Notes: generated by a model from the letters alone, not told the origin. A stretch of 64,000 nucleotides of DNA from an uncultured Verrucomicrobiota bacterium (GCA_903953565.1 CAJBKE010000037.1:62001-126000); one strand, 5' to 3'; shown: positions 52,693-61,732, counted from the stretch's first letter. Translations and numbers: made by a program.

Positions 52693-53772
52693 TTACTCTC
52701 CGAGGAAAATGCCCAGTGCTCGGGCGTGGCGGAGGATCTGGCTGTCTTCCGAAACAACGCGGCGGCGATTGACCGCATCGGCGAGAGCGACATCGGTCAC
52801 CGATCCGAAGCGGTAGCTCACCATGCGTCCGAACATTCCGTCGGCCGCCAATTCCACTGCGCGAACTCCGAATTGCTGGCCGATGACGCGATCGAAGGCC
52901 CCCGGGGATCCGCCGCGCTGGAGATGACCGAGCACGCACGAACGTGTTTCGCGGCCGGTGCGCGTGGCGATGAGCGACTCGACGTAGGCGCCGATGCCGC
53001 CGAGACGACTGTCTCCGGTCGACGTTTGCCGGCGGATCTGGCGTCCTGTTTTGGCGCGCGCACCCTCGGCGACCACCGCGACGAGCGAGCGTTGTCCGCG
53101 GCGTTCGCCATCTTTGATGAACTTGGCCAACCGGTCGCCGTCGAAGGGCAATTCGGGAATGAGCGCGATTTCCGCGCCACCGGCCACGGCGCCGTGCAAG
53201 GCCAGCCATCCGGTGTGCCGTCCCATCACTTCGAGCACGAGCACGCGGCGGTGACTCTCCGCGGTGGTGCGCAGGTTGGCCACTGCTTCGGCGATACGGC
53301 TCACCGCGGTATCGAATCCGAAAGTGACGTCGGTCGATTCAAGATCGTTGTCGATTGTCTTGGGCACGCCGATGACCTGCATTCCGGCGCGGGCCAGATG
53401 TAGAGCGGTGCGCAGCGACCCGTCGCCGCCCAGCACAACAAGCGCGCCGACGCGGTTTTGTTCGAGGGTCTGACGCGCGGCGCGCAGCAATGGCTCGGGC
53501 AGGATGAATTGTCCGCCCGGCGTGCGGCGCGTTTGGAAACGTCCTTTGTTCGTTGCCCCGAGGATACTCCCGCCGGTCGATTCGATGCCCCGTGTGTTGG
53601 CCGGCGTGAGCAAGCGCCCGGCGGAAGGTTGAAGAAGTCCTTCGTAACCCTCGTTGAATCCGACCACCTCGAGATGGCGCTCGGCGGCCGCGCAGACAAA
53701 TCCGCGGATCACCGCATTGAGTCCGGCGCAATCGCCGCCGGCGGTGAGGATGCCCAGACGCGAGGCGGGCAT
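52693..53772 (-). CDS. pfkA: 6-phosphofructokinase (ATP-type)
   Basis: A 359-residue PFK. TAGGDCAGLNAVIRG, LGGDGSLRTA and VPKTIDNDLEST are the nucleotide and fructose-6-phosphate motifs, and EVMGRHTGWLALH is typical. The glycine in GGDGS favours ATP over pyrophosphate as donor (PPi enzymes have GGDDS). It makes fructose 1,6-bisphosphate in glycolysis. The ATG at 53772 begins the conserved region, 5 bp after the carboxypeptidase stop, so both genes are probably co-transcribed. Confidence 0.92.
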   Translation of the reverse strand: MPASRLGILTAGGDCAGLNAVIRGFVCAAAERHLEVVGFNEGYEGLLQPSAGRLLTPANTRGIESTGGSILGATNKGRFQTRRTPGGQFILPEPLLRAARQTLEQNRVGALVVLGGDGSLRTALHLARAGMQVIGVPKTIDNDLESTDVTFGFDTAVSRIAEAVANLRTTAESHRRVLVLEVMGRHTGWLALHGAVAGGAEIALIPELPFDGDRLAKFIKDGERRGQRSLVAVVAEGARAKTGRQIRRQTSTGDSRLGGIGAYVESLIATRTGRETRSCVLGHLQRGGSPGAFDRVIGQQFGVRAVELAADGMFGRMVSYRFGSVTDVALADAVNRRRVVSEDSQILRHARALGIFLGE

Positions 53773-53777
53773 GACCG

Positions 53778-54704
53778 TCAGAGAGTCGAGCGTTTGCTGA
53801 TCGGGCGCCCTTCCGCGGACCAGCTTTCGTGCAAGCTCCAACCGCGTTGGATCAGGGCCATGCCTTCGCTGACGCGATCGTTCGAGCCGAGCAACACGAC
53901 GATGATGCGGCGCGGAATGGCAATCTTCTGCCCATTGCGTTCGACAGCTTCGGGCGGACGGTCCGCCGCCAGCACGATGCAATCTCCCGCCAATCGCGTG
54001 CGTCCGGTCTTCACCCCTTCGATACCATCGCGTCCGAGAAGCTCGTTCGTGTTGCGCAGGAGAAATCCGCGCGTCGTGCCGTCCACACCGGTGATGGAAA
54101 TTTCACGCTCGGGCTGGGACACGTAGAAATTGAAACCCGGATGCGCGTAAGCATAGCGGGTCAACCGCGCCAGATCCGCCGCCGTGGAGTGGGGCGGGGT
54201 TTCCATGTTGTCCAAACCGTGCGGGTTGAGAAAGAGCGTGCGCTTCATGCCGAGCTTGCGGGCCAGCGCGTTCATCTGCGCGGTGAAGTTGTCGACCGGC
54301 GAGAGGTTCCCCGAATTCGGCAATTTCGAACCGACATTCCAAGCCAGCGTATACGCGGCGTGGTTGTCCGAACTCATCATCGCGCTGTAGAGCAAATCGC
54401 GCAGCGAAACGCTCTCGCCCGGTTGCAATCCGCACGGATTGACCCCGCCGACGCCGGTGACCGCATCGGGCACGCTGACCGCATTGGCCAGCGAGGTGTT
54501 GGTCGCCTGCGCCCAATCGAGCACAACCATTGCCGCGGCGATTTTGGTCAGGCTGGCGATTTGGCGACGTTCATTGTCCTCGCTGCGTCCGAGAATATGA
54601 CCGGTATTATCATCAACGATGATCCAGCTCGAGGCGAGCGCGTGCGGCGCAGACCACAGAAGGAGCGGCAAGAGGATAAGGACGAAAAGTTTTCGCATGG
54701 GCAC
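53778..54704 (-). CDS. D-alanyl-D-alanine carboxypeptidase (S11 penicillin-binding protein)
   Basis: A 308-residue exported protein with a signal peptide (LFVLILLPLLLWSAPHALA) and the three S11 motifs: SxxK in ASLTKIAA, SxN in MMSSDNHAAY and KTG in EGVKTGRTR. It removes the terminal D-Ala from peptidoglycan pentapeptides in the periplasm. The C-terminal membrane-anchoring domain of classical DacA is absent. ATG 54698 is a possible alternative start two codons in. Divergent from ribBA. Confidence 0.92.
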   Translation of the reverse strand: MPMRKLFVLILLPLLLWSAPHALASSWIIVDDNTGHILGRSEDNERRQIASLTKIAAAMVVLDWAQATNTSLANAVSVPDAVTGVGGVNPCGLQPGESVSLRDLLYSAMMSSDNHAAYTLAWNVGSKLPNSGNLSPVDNFTAQMNALARKLGMKRTLFLNPHGLDNMETPPHSTAADLARLTRYAYAHPGFNFYVSQPEREISITGVDGTTRGFLLRNTNELLGRDGIEGVKTGRTRLAGDCIVLAADRPPEAVERNGQKIAIPRRIIVVLLGSNDRVSEGMALIQRGWSLHESWSAEGRPISKRSTL

Positions 54705-54801
54705 GTGACTGTCGAAGCTACCGGCCGGACGGCAAAAATCAATGCCTTCCGCCCGCAGCAGCCATTGCCCAAAGAGGGGACGGGTGCTTTACTGGAAGGC
54801 C

Positions 54802-56004
54802 GTGAGCAAAGCGTCCTTTGATTCCATCGAATCCGTCCTGCGCGATATTCGCGCCGGCAAAATGGTCATCGTAACCGACGATGCCGAGCGCGAGAACGAG
54901 GGTGATCTGGTCATGGCCGCGTCCAAGGTCACCCCCGAAGCGGTCAATTTCATGGCCAAGCACGGCCGCGGTCTCATTTGTGTCCCGCTCACCGAGGCGC
55001 GGGCCCGCCAACTCGGGTTGCAGCGCATGGTGGCGCACAACCGCGAATTGCATCGCACCGATTTCACCGTGTCGGTCGATGCCGCGCACGGCATCAGCAC
55101 GGGTATCAGCGCCCGCGATCGCGCCAAGACGATCAAGATCCTGGCCGGCGCCAAGAGCGTGCCCGGTGATCTTACCGAACCCGGACACGTCTTTCCCTTG
55201 CAAGCGCGCGAAGGCGGTGTGTTGCAACGTGCGGGCCATACCGAGGCCGCGGCCGATCTGGCCCGCTTGGCCGGCCTCGATGCCACGGGCGTGATCTGCG
55301 AAATCCTCAACGAGGACGGCTCGATGGCCCGCTTGCCCGATCTCCTCAAATTCCGTCGCAAGCACAAACTCAAAATGTGCTCGATCCGCGATCTCATCGC
55401 TTACCGCCGCCGCGGCGAGAAACTGGTCGAACGCGAACAATGCATCCGCATGCCGACCGATTTCGGCGAGTTCGACCTCTATCTTTACCGCTCGCTCACC
55501 GACGGTGCGCATCATCTCGCGTTGGTCCGCGGCAAGATCGACCCGAAGCAACCCGTGCTGGTGCGCGTGCACAGCGAATGCCTCACCGGCGATGTCTTCG
55601 CCTCGCGCCGCTGCGATTGCGGATCCCAATTGCACCAAGCCATGCGCCAGATCGCCGATCATGGATCCGGCGTGCTTGTTTACATGCGTCAGGAGGGACG
55701 CGGCATCGGATTGCCGGCCAAGATCCACGCTTACAAGCTCCAGGAGAAGGGCCTCGATACGGTGCAGGCCAACCAAAAGCTCGGTTTCCCCATGGACCTC
55801 CGCGAATACGGCCTCGGCGCGCAGATTTTGTCCGACCTCGGCGTGCGCAAGATCCGCCTGTTGACCAACAACCCGCGCAAAATGGTCGGACTGTCCGGCC
55901 ATGGTCTGGAAATCACCGGGCGCGTGCCGATCAAATCGACGCCCCACCGCCACAACGCCCGCTACCTGCGCACGAAAAAGCGCAAAATGGGCCACCTTCT
56001 CTGA
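54802..56004 (+). CDS. ribBA: Bifunctional DHBP synthase/GTP cyclohydrolase II
   Basis: A 400-residue fusion for riboflavin synthesis. Residues 1-205 are RibB (DDAERENEGDLVMAA, RDRAKTIKILAG), forming dihydroxybutanone phosphate from ribulose 5-phosphate. The rest is RibA with the zinc cysteines in RRCDCGSQLHQAM and MRQEGRGIGL. The start is a GTG at 54802 with GGAAGG two bases upstream, chosen over the 54742 ATG on that basis. ribH follows 35 bp downstream. Confidence 0.95.
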   Translation: MSKASFDSIESVLRDIRAGKMVIVTDDAERENEGDLVMAASKVTPEAVNFMAKHGRGLICVPLTEARARQLGLQRMVAHNRELHRTDFTVSVDAAHGISTGISARDRAKTIKILAGAKSVPGDLTEPGHVFPLQAREGGVLQRAGHTEAAADLARLAGLDATGVICEILNEDGSMARLPDLLKFRRKHKLKMCSIRDLIAYRRRGEKLVEREQCIRMPTDFGEFDLYLYRSLTDGAHHLALVRGKIDPKQPVLVRVHSECLTGDVFASRRCDCGSQLHQAMRQIADHGSGVLVYMRQEGRGIGLPAKIHAYKLQEKGLDTVQANQKLGFPMDLREYGLGAQILSDLGVRKIRLLTNNPRKMVGLSGHGLEITGRVPIKSTPHRHNARYLRTKKRKMGHLL

Positions 56005-56039
56005 TTGCCGCGCGCCCCGCGATTGCGTCATAAGAAATC

Positions 56040-56534
56040 ATGTCCACGAAGCTCCCGACCCGTCCGCCGAAGCTCCATTCGGTGAGCGCCCCGCGTTTCG
56101 CCATCGTGGCCAGCGAATACAATCCCGACTTCGTGCAGGCGCTGGTCAACAACACGTGCAAGGAACTTTACCAAATCGACGAGAATAGCCAGATAGACCT
56201 CTTCGGCGCCCCGGGGTCGTTCGAGATTCCGGTCATCGCCGAGATGGTCGCCTCGAGCCACCGCTGCGATGTCATCATCGCCCTCGGTCTCATCATGCAG
56301 GGAAAAACGAAGCACGCCGAATTCATCGCGCAGAGCGTGAGCCACGCCCTGCAACAAATCGCGCTGAAGCATTCCCTGCCGGTCATTCATGAAGTCCTGC
56401 TCGTGGCCGACGAAAAAGAAGCGCGCGAGCGCTGCATCGACAAGGAACTCAACCGCGGCCTCGAAGCGGCCCGCGCCGCCTTCGCCATGCTGCGCGTGAA
56501 GGAAAAACTCAAAAACAAATCCCAGCCGCGCTGA
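56040..56534 (+). CDS. ribH: 6,7-dimethyl-8-ribityllumazine synthase
   Basis: A 164-residue lumazine synthase, which condenses dihydroxybutanone phosphate with the pyrimidine to give the riboflavin precursor. FAIVASEYNPDFVQAL, GAPGSFEIPVIAEM and LGLIMQGKTKHAEFIAQ are the substrate loops. The usual catalytic histidine segment (GxTxHF) reads GKTKHAEF, which is conserved. It lies in a ribBA-ribH-nusB-ftsY run, a common bacterial order. Confidence 0.93.
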   Translation: MSTKLPTRPPKLHSVSAPRFAIVASEYNPDFVQALVNNTCKELYQIDENSQIDLFGAPGSFEIPVIAEMVASSHRCDVIIALGLIMQGKTKHAEFIAQSVSHALQQIALKHSLPVIHEVLLVADEKEARERCIDKELNRGLEAARAAFAMLRVKEKLKNKSQPR

Positions 56535-56547
56535 AGGCACACCGTTC

Positions 56548-56976
56548 GTGAGCAAAGAAAACCGCCGCCAAGCGCGCATCCAGGCCGTGCAACAACTTTA
56601 CGCCCGCGAAATGCGCGGCGTGCTCGCGCCTCCGCCCGATGATCCCGTCGTCGCCGATGCGATGGAATCCGAACTCGTGCCCTTCGCCCGCGAGCTGCTC
56701 GACCAGTCGCTCGGCCGATTGACCGAGATCGACGCCCTTCTTGTCGCCGCGTTGCAAAATTGGGATCTGCGCCGTCTCGGTGCGGTCGATCGCGCCATCC
56801 TCCGCCTCGCTGTGGCCGAGATGCTGACCTGTCCGAACATTCCTCCGGCCGTGACGATCAACGAGGCCATCGAGATCGCGCGCAGTCTGGCCTCGGCCGA
56901 ATCCGCCCGCTTCGCCAATGGCGTGCTCGATCGCGTACGCAAGGAAATCGGGCGCGATTCGCACAACGCTTCCTGA
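56548..56976 (+). CDS. nusB: Transcription antitermination factor NusB
   Basis: A 142-residue helical protein that joins NusE/S10 in rRNA antitermination. SKENRRQARIQAVQQLYARE at the N-terminus (arginine-rich RNA-binding region), DRAILRLAVAEML and INEAIEIARSLASAESARFANGVLD are the family marks. It begins at GTG 56548, and ftsY begins 2 bp after its stop. Confidence 0.93.
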   Translation: MSKENRRQARIQAVQQLYAREMRGVLAPPPDDPVVADAMESELVPFARELLDQSLGRLTEIDALLVAALQNWDLRRLGAVDRAILRLAVAEMLTCPNIPPAVTINEAIEIARSLASAESARFANGVLDRVRKEIGRDSHNAS

Positions 56977-56978
56977 CC

Positions 56979-57830
56979 ATGGCGGCCGGCTTTCTCCGTG
57001 CCATCGCGGAACGTTTCCGCGGACGTCCCGTTGATTGGGAGGAACTCGAGTCCCTCCTGCTGCGGGCCGACCTCGGGGTGAAAACCACCATGCAACTGGT
57101 CGCCTCGCTACAGGCCGTCACCGGATTCTCCGCGACCGCCGATGAGGTCGAGCGCGAGGCGCGGACCGAGCTGACCAAATTGCTCCCGCCTCCCTTTCCG
57201 CCGCTTCTTCCCTTGCCGGATCGTCCGCGCGTCATCCTCATCGTCGGCGTCAACGGCACGGGAAAAACCACCTCGCTGGCCAAATTGGCCGCCATGCTCC
57301 GGCGCGAGGGACGTTCCGTGGTCATGGCCGCGGGCGACACCTTCCGCGCGGCCGCCATCGAGCAGCTGGCCGCGTGGGGAGAAAAGATGAAAATTCCCGT
57401 GGTCCGCGGCGCCTACCAGGGTGATCCCGCCGCGGTTTGCCATGATGCTCATGACACCGCGGTGCGAGAAAAAGCGGATTACCTTCTCGTCGACACCGCG
57501 GGACGTTTGCACACCAAACACAATCTCATGCAGGAATTGTCCAAAGTGAAACGTGTGCTCGGACGTCGCGATCCGGAAAGCCCGCATGAAATTCTCATCG
57601 TGCTCGACGCCACCACGGGTTCCAACGCCCTCGAGCAGGCCGCGCAATTCCAGGCCGCGTGCGGTTTGACCGGCGCGATTCTGACCAAGCTCGACGGCAG
57701 CGGCCGCGGCGGCATGGCCGTCGCCCTGCAGCAGGAACTCGGCGTGCCTGTGCGCTTCGTCGGCACGGGGGAGAAAGAGGCAGACTTCGCGCGGTTCGAT
57801 CCGAAAGTCTTCGCCGCGGAAATGTTTTGA
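56979..57830 (+). CDS. ftsY: Signal recognition particle receptor FtsY
   Basis: A 283-residue NG-domain GTPase. The P-loop is GVNGTGKTTSLAKLA, G3 is DTAGRLHTKHNL and G4 TKLDGSGRGGMA. The acidic A domain of E. coli FtsY is missing, as in many bacteria. It docks the SRP-ribosome complex at the membrane. It is last in the ribBA-ribH-nusB-ftsY series, and repeat elements follow. Confidence 0.94.
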   Translation: MAAGFLRAIAERFRGRPVDWEELESLLLRADLGVKTTMQLVASLQAVTGFSATADEVEREARTELTKLLPPPFPPLLPLPDRPRVILIVGVNGTGKTTSLAKLAAMLRREGRSVVMAAGDTFRAAAIEQLAAWGEKMKIPVVRGAYQGDPAAVCHDAHDTAVREKADYLLVDTAGRLHTKHNLMQELSKVKRVLGRRDPESPHEILIVLDATTGSNALEQAAQFQAACGLTGAILTKLDGSGRGGMAVALQQELGVPVRFVGTGEKEADFARFDPKVFAAEMF

Positions 57831-57854
57831 GACCAAGCCCGGGATTTTTCCGTA

Positions 57855-57920
57855 GGTAGGGCGCGACGTCCCCGGCGCGCCGGTTCGGGCGCGCGGCGGG
57901 TCCGGAGGCCCCGCCCTACC
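57855..57920. repeat. G/C-rich inverted repeat (GGTAGGGCG...CGCCCTACC type)
   Basis: A 66-bp element with ends GGTAGGGCG and CGCCCTACC (one arm interrupted) and an inner GGCGCGCCGG...GCGCGC hairpin. It sits directly before a family 1 repeat after ftsY. I see only this copy in the window, though the fragment GTAGGGCGGTGCC at 1737 is similar. Confidence 0.6.
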
Positions 57921-57928
57921 TTGCTAAA

Positions 57929-57994
57929 GGTGGATCGCGCCGTCCCGGCGCGATATTTCAATCCGGAAATCGCGATGGGACATCGCGATCCACC
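57929..57994. repeat. Double-hairpin palindromic repeat, family 1, short form
   Basis: A 66-bp copy in the same orientation as 15075 and 37628. It has the CGCCGTCCCGGCG arm and the ATCGCGATGGGACATCGCGAT arm, bounded by GGTGGATCGCG and CGCGATCCACC. It lies between the convergent ftsY and secreted-protein genes. Confidence 0.87.
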
Positions 57995-58000
57995 CGGGCG

Positions 58001-58525
58001 TCACTGCCCGCAGTAATGCAGGCTCACGCGACGCATCTTGTCGTTTCCCTTCTGCGCCGTGTAGTGCACTAGCCGCAGGGAGACGAAATTCTGCGGCCAC
58101 ATCCATGCCTTGAGCGTGTGCCGCAATCCGTTCTCGTTCCCGTTCTCGTCGGCGAAGAGTCGTCCGGGTCCGTATTTTTTATCCGCTTCCCGTTTGATCG
58201 TGGCAACCCACGCCGCGACTTTGGTGTCATCCCATTCCTCGCGATCGTATTGCAGTTCCACCTCGTTCAGTCCGCCCTCGGAAAAATAGAAAAGCGTGCG
58301 CTTGAGTCCTTCCTGCACGATGCCCGTCACGACGAGCACCTCGCGCTGACCGGCGCTGCGTTCCTCCACCACTTTGGCTTTCGCCTTGGTCACGACTTGT
58401 TTGATCCGGGCGGTCGGTTCGCCCCACTGCATTCCGAAAGGCGCTTTGATTTCCTGCTGCGCGGACGCCGGCACGGCAGCCATGAACATGGCCGGCAAAA
58501 TCAACAGGATGGGGCGGAAAGGCAT
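58001..58525 (-). CDS. Small secreted protein of unknown function
   Basis: A 174-residue exported protein with a signal peptide (ILLILPAMFMAAVPASA) and a compact alpha/beta domain starting APFGMQWGEPTARIK. The phrase FGMQWG followed by a threshold-type ligand domain recurs in exported proteins of unknown function. There is one C-terminal cysteine (SLHYCGQ). No catalytic motif is visible. Single gene, convergent with ftsY. Confidence 0.65.
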   Translation of the reverse strand: MPFRPILLILPAMFMAAVPASAQQEIKAPFGMQWGEPTARIKQVVTKAKAKVVEERSAGQREVLVVTGIVQEGLKRTLFYFSEGGLNEVELQYDREEWDDTKVAAWVATIKREADKKYGPGRLFADENGNENGLRHTLKAWMWPQNFVSLRLVHYTAQKGNDKMRRVSLHYCGQ

Positions 58526-58566
58526 GGAGGCGGCGGTTCGGGTTTATTTCCTGACCCGCTAATTTT

Positions 58567-58656
58567 ATGCCGAAACAGGTCCCAAGCAAACTCAGTCGCA
58601 AGGGCCTCTTCCAGAGCAAGACCCTGCGCCGGGATGCGCCCAGCTTCCACGGTTGA
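58567..58656 (+). CDS. Possible 29-residue basic small protein
   Basis: A short frame encodes MPKQVPSKLSRKGLFQSKTL and nine more residues, rich in lysine, arginine and serine. It lies alone in a 263-bp gap between two minus-strand genes, and no strong ribosome site precedes it. The composition looks non-random, but without comparison it could be chance. Confidence 0.25.
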   Translation: MPKQVPSKLSRKGLFQSKTLRRDAPSFHG

Positions 58657-58682
58657 CCAACCGTGAGGGGAGAGCGACTGCT

Positions 58683-58793
58683 TGTAGCGGCGGTCTATGA
58701 CCGCCGGAACAATCTCAAGGCCGGGCAGCGACGGTCAGATCAGTTGGTCGCCGAAGCGACCTGTCTCGCTGCGCTCGGCTGCCCGCCGCTACA
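58683..58793. repeat. Inverted repeat, family 2, longer degenerate copy
   Basis: Ends TGTAGCGGCGGTCTATGACC and CCGCCGCTACA match the copy at 32918. The centre is longer and more divergent, with its own arm pair (GGGCAGCG and CGCTGCGCTCGGCTGCCC). The right end supplies the TAG stop of the minus-strand C39-like gene. Confidence 0.7.
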
Positions 58794-59451
58794 AATAGGC
58801 TTGGTTTTCGGCCGGCGGGCGATCGAGTTTGCGGTAGAAGCGCAGGGCTTCGATCGGGCTGCCGAAATCGGAGAGGAAATACAGACCGTCTTTGTAGCGT
58901 CCTCCCGGATCTCGGATGAGATATTCGTAGCCCTGTTTGCCCACGATGACGACGAAGTGGGTGATGCCGTTCGGGTAGCGCAGGCGCACGATCACCGGAT
59001 TGCCGCGCAGCAAATTCCAATCGATAAGAAAATGCGATCCGTCGGCCTCGTAGACATGTTCGGCCACACCGGGCGGGAACTCCGCCGCCTTTTCCCAATA
59101 AAGCCATCCGCCTTTGGTGAAACCGCCGTTCTTTTTGAGGTAGCTGTTGAGTTCACCCGGATCGACATCCGCGCCGTAGGAAGCCAGCACCATGGCGGCT
59201 GAGGCGACCGCGCAACCTTCCGCGCCGAGCGAGGTCGGTCCGCCGGCCAGAACGTCGCGACCCCAGCGCCGGTCGGCTTGGGCGAAATGCGGCACGTCGT
59301 TGAGCACGGTGCTCGGGAAATAAAGCCCGCCGCTCGGCTCCAGCGGCGTGGCGGTCGCGGTCCATTTTTCGATCCAATGCCAGCCGAGGTAGGAACCGCC
59401 GGCCAGCGCGGAAACGAAAAGGGCGGCAACGATGGCGAGGAAAACCCGCAT
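58789..59451 (-). CDS. C39-like (papain-fold) cysteine peptidase, exported
   Basis: A 220-residue protein with an N-terminal membrane/signal segment (VFLAIVAALFVSALAGGSYL) and a C39_2-type domain. The likely nucleophile is the cysteine of LGAEGCAVASAAMVLASYG, with His in GITHFVVIVGKQG and Asp in YLIRDPGG. Substrate and partners are unknown, as no bacteriocin-type transporter is nearby. The ATG at 59451 was chosen over a TTG at 59460. Its stop codon and last residues lie within a family 2 repeat. Confidence 0.75.
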   Translation of the reverse strand: MRVFLAIVAALFVSALAGGSYLGWHWIEKWTATATPLEPSGGLYFPSTVLNDVPHFAQADRRWGRDVLAGGPTSLGAEGCAVASAAMVLASYGADVDPGELNSYLKKNGGFTKGGWLYWEKAAEFPPGVAEHVYEADGSHFLIDWNLLRGNPVIVRLRYPNGITHFVVIVGKQGYEYLIRDPGGRYKDGLYFLSDFGSPIEALRFYRKLDRPPAENQAYL

Positions 59452-59623
59452 GCCGCTCAAGAAACGCGAAACTGCCCCGCTGCCAAATCATTTCTGCATG
59501 CCGGGCACAATTGGTCGGGCGTAAAGAACGCGGCCGGCGTCCCCAAGAACCGGGTAAAGGGCGGGATTTCGGTTCACCATTCGGGTCGGAATTGCCATCA
59601 TCCGCCTTCCGCCCTCCCGCCCC

Positions 59624-61732
59624 ATGCCCTTCTTCAATCGCCTCAGCATCCAGTCGAAGATGATCTTGCTGCTTCTCGCGGTGAGTCTTGCCTCGATTGC
59701 GGTGATGTCATGGATCGGATACCGCACGGCGCGCGAGGCGCTCATGCAATCCGCGCGCGACCGCTTGCAAGGTGTGCGCGTGGCCAAGACCACCACGCTC
59801 AAGGCCATGCTCGAGTCGCTGCGCGACCAAGTCGTTTCCATTTCCGACAGCAGGGCGGTGATCGAAGGCATGCGCACTTTCCGTGCCGCGCACCGTGAAC
59901 TCGGCGCCGCGGCGCTTTCGCCGGAAGAAAACGCGAAGCTCGATGCGTTCTACCGCGACTACTTCGTGCCCGAGTTGGACAAAAGCGTCGAGGGCACGCC
60001 GGTGATCGAACAATACCTGCCGACACGTCCCGCGGAGCGCTACCTGCAATACCACTACACGGTGGCCAACCCGCACCCCTACGGCGAGAAGCAGAATCTC
60101 AACGAGGCGCCCGGCGACACCACGGCCTACGGCAAGACGCATGCCGACCTGCACAAATTCTTCGCGCGCGCGGTCAAGATCTTCGGCTTCCAGGACATGA
60201 TGCTCATCGATGCCGACACGCTCGATATTGTCTACAGCTACGAGAAGACGACCGAACTCGGAACGAACCTCGAGAACGGTCCCTACGCGAACACGCTTCT
60301 GGGTTCCAAAATCCGATCCATGCGGCAACAGAAAGATCGCGACGATTTCAAGATCGTCGACTTCGAGCCTTACCGCCCGAATCTCGGATTGCCCATGGGT
60401 TTTGCCCTCAGCCCGGTGTTCGACGGGGCGCAAATGATCGGCGTTCTCGCGCTGCAGTTTCCCATCGACAATTTCAACACGGTGCTGACCGGCAATTTCC
60501 AATGGAAAGAGGAGGGGATGGGCGAGACGGGAGAGACCTACCTTGTCGGTCCCGACGGCACGATGCGCAGCCGCTCGCGCTTTATGTATGCGGATCCGGA
60601 TGGATTCATCGATGTGCTGCGCCGCAGCAGCGTGCCATCCAGCGTCGTCGACCAGATAAAGCTGCAGGGCAATGTGCTCTGTACACTGCCCGTGGATTCG
60701 CCCGCGGCCGAAGCCGCGCTCAATGGTCAATCCGGCATCATGGAAACGACCGACTACCGCGGCGAGAAAGTGCTCAGTGCTTATGGTCCGCTCGAGCTCG
60801 ACTCCCTGCGTTGGGGCGTGCTGGCCGAAATGGATCTGGCCGAAGCCGAAGGCCCGGTGCGCGCCTTCGCCCGCCGCGTGGTCATTGCCGCCGCGGCCTT
60901 GGCCGGCATCGTCACACTTGTTGCATTGGTTGTGGCGAACCTTCTCACCCAGCCGCTCCGCCGCCTCGCCGAAGGGGCGCACCGTCTCGGCGCGGGCGAG
61001 ACCGATGTGCGGGTCGACATCAAATCGCAGGACGAATTCGGCGAACTCGCCGCCGTCTTCAACAACATGTCGGCCAGCATCAAATCGCAGAAGGAAAAGC
61101 TCGAGCGGCAGATCCAGGAAAATCAGGAACTGTTGCACAGTATTCTGCCGGCTTCGGCCGTGGCGCAGCGCCGCGAAGGCGACGAGAAAGCCAACCGCGA
61201 ATTCGCCGACGTCAGCGTCCTCTTCGCCGAGATCATCGGCATGGAGGAATTCAGCGCCCGCGCCGGTGAAAGCAAAGCGCTCGCCCTGCTCGGGGATCTC
61301 ATCGCCGCCATCGACGAAGCCGCGGAAAAATCCGGCATCGAGAAAGTCAAAACCATCGGCGGCTCGTATCTCGCCGTCTGCGGATTGTCCGTGCACCGTC
61401 CCGACCACGCGCGCCGCATTGTCCAGTTCGCCCAGGAAATGGTGCGCATCGTCGGACTTTTCAACCGCGACGAGGATGCCGGTCTTTCCGTCGCGGTCGG
61501 CATCAATTCCGGTCCGGTTGTCGGTGGCGTGGTCGGTCGCCGCAAGTTCCTCTATGACTTGTGGGGCGACACCGTGACCATCGCGCGCCGCCTCGCCGGC
61601 GGCGAGGGCGCAGCCATCCGCGTGACTTCCGCCGTGCGCGACCGCGTGGGCGAGCAGTTCGTCCTCCGCGGACCGGTGAAACTCGGCCCCGAAGGAAAAT
61701 CCGGCGGGGAAGCATGGGAAGTGACGAGCTAA
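59624..61732 (+). CDS. Membrane sensor with HAMP and degenerate class III cyclase domain
   Basis: A 702-residue receptor. A transmembrane helix (~14-34) is followed by a large extracytoplasmic double-Cache-like region (~40-415), a second helix (~425-448), HAMP (~450-500, QPLRRLAEGAHRLGAGE), a short coiled coil and a cyclase homology domain (~525-690). Class III cyclases bind metal by two aspartates; here the first position is Glu536 (LFAEIIG) and the second Gly580 (KTIGGSYLAV). The transition-state asparagine is Thr652 (GDTVTIARR), while its arginine is kept. It may therefore be inactive or a signal-binding scaffold, or may act only as a heterodimer. The next genes encode channels. Confidence 0.85.
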   Translation: MPFFNRLSIQSKMILLLLAVSLASIAVMSWIGYRTAREALMQSARDRLQGVRVAKTTTLKAMLESLRDQVVSISDSRAVIEGMRTFRAAHRELGAAALSPEENAKLDAFYRDYFVPELDKSVEGTPVIEQYLPTRPAERYLQYHYTVANPHPYGEKQNLNEAPGDTTAYGKTHADLHKFFARAVKIFGFQDMMLIDADTLDIVYSYEKTTELGTNLENGPYANTLLGSKIRSMRQQKDRDDFKIVDFEPYRPNLGLPMGFALSPVFDGAQMIGVLALQFPIDNFNTVLTGNFQWKEEGMGETGETYLVGPDGTMRSRSRFMYADPDGFIDVLRRSSVPSSVVDQIKLQGNVLCTLPVDSPAAEAALNGQSGIMETTDYRGEKVLSAYGPLELDSLRWGVLAEMDLAEAEGPVRAFARRVVIAAAALAGIVTLVALVVANLLTQPLRRLAEGAHRLGAGETDVRVDIKSQDEFGELAAVFNNMSASIKSQKEKLERQIQENQELLHSILPASAVAQRREGDEKANREFADVSVLFAEIIGMEEFSARAGESKALALLGDLIAAIDEAAEKSGIEKVKTIGGSYLAVCGLSVHRPDHARRIVQFAQEMVRIVGLFNRDEDAGLSVAVGINSGPVVGGVVGRRKFLYDLWGDTVTIARRLAGGEGAAIRVTSAVRDRVGEQFVLRGPVKLGPEGKSGGEAWEVTS

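Noticed and set aside
52693-53772. Pyrophosphate-dependent phosphofructokinase
   Set aside because: The donor-site motif reads GGDGS, as in ATP enzymes, not GGDDS.
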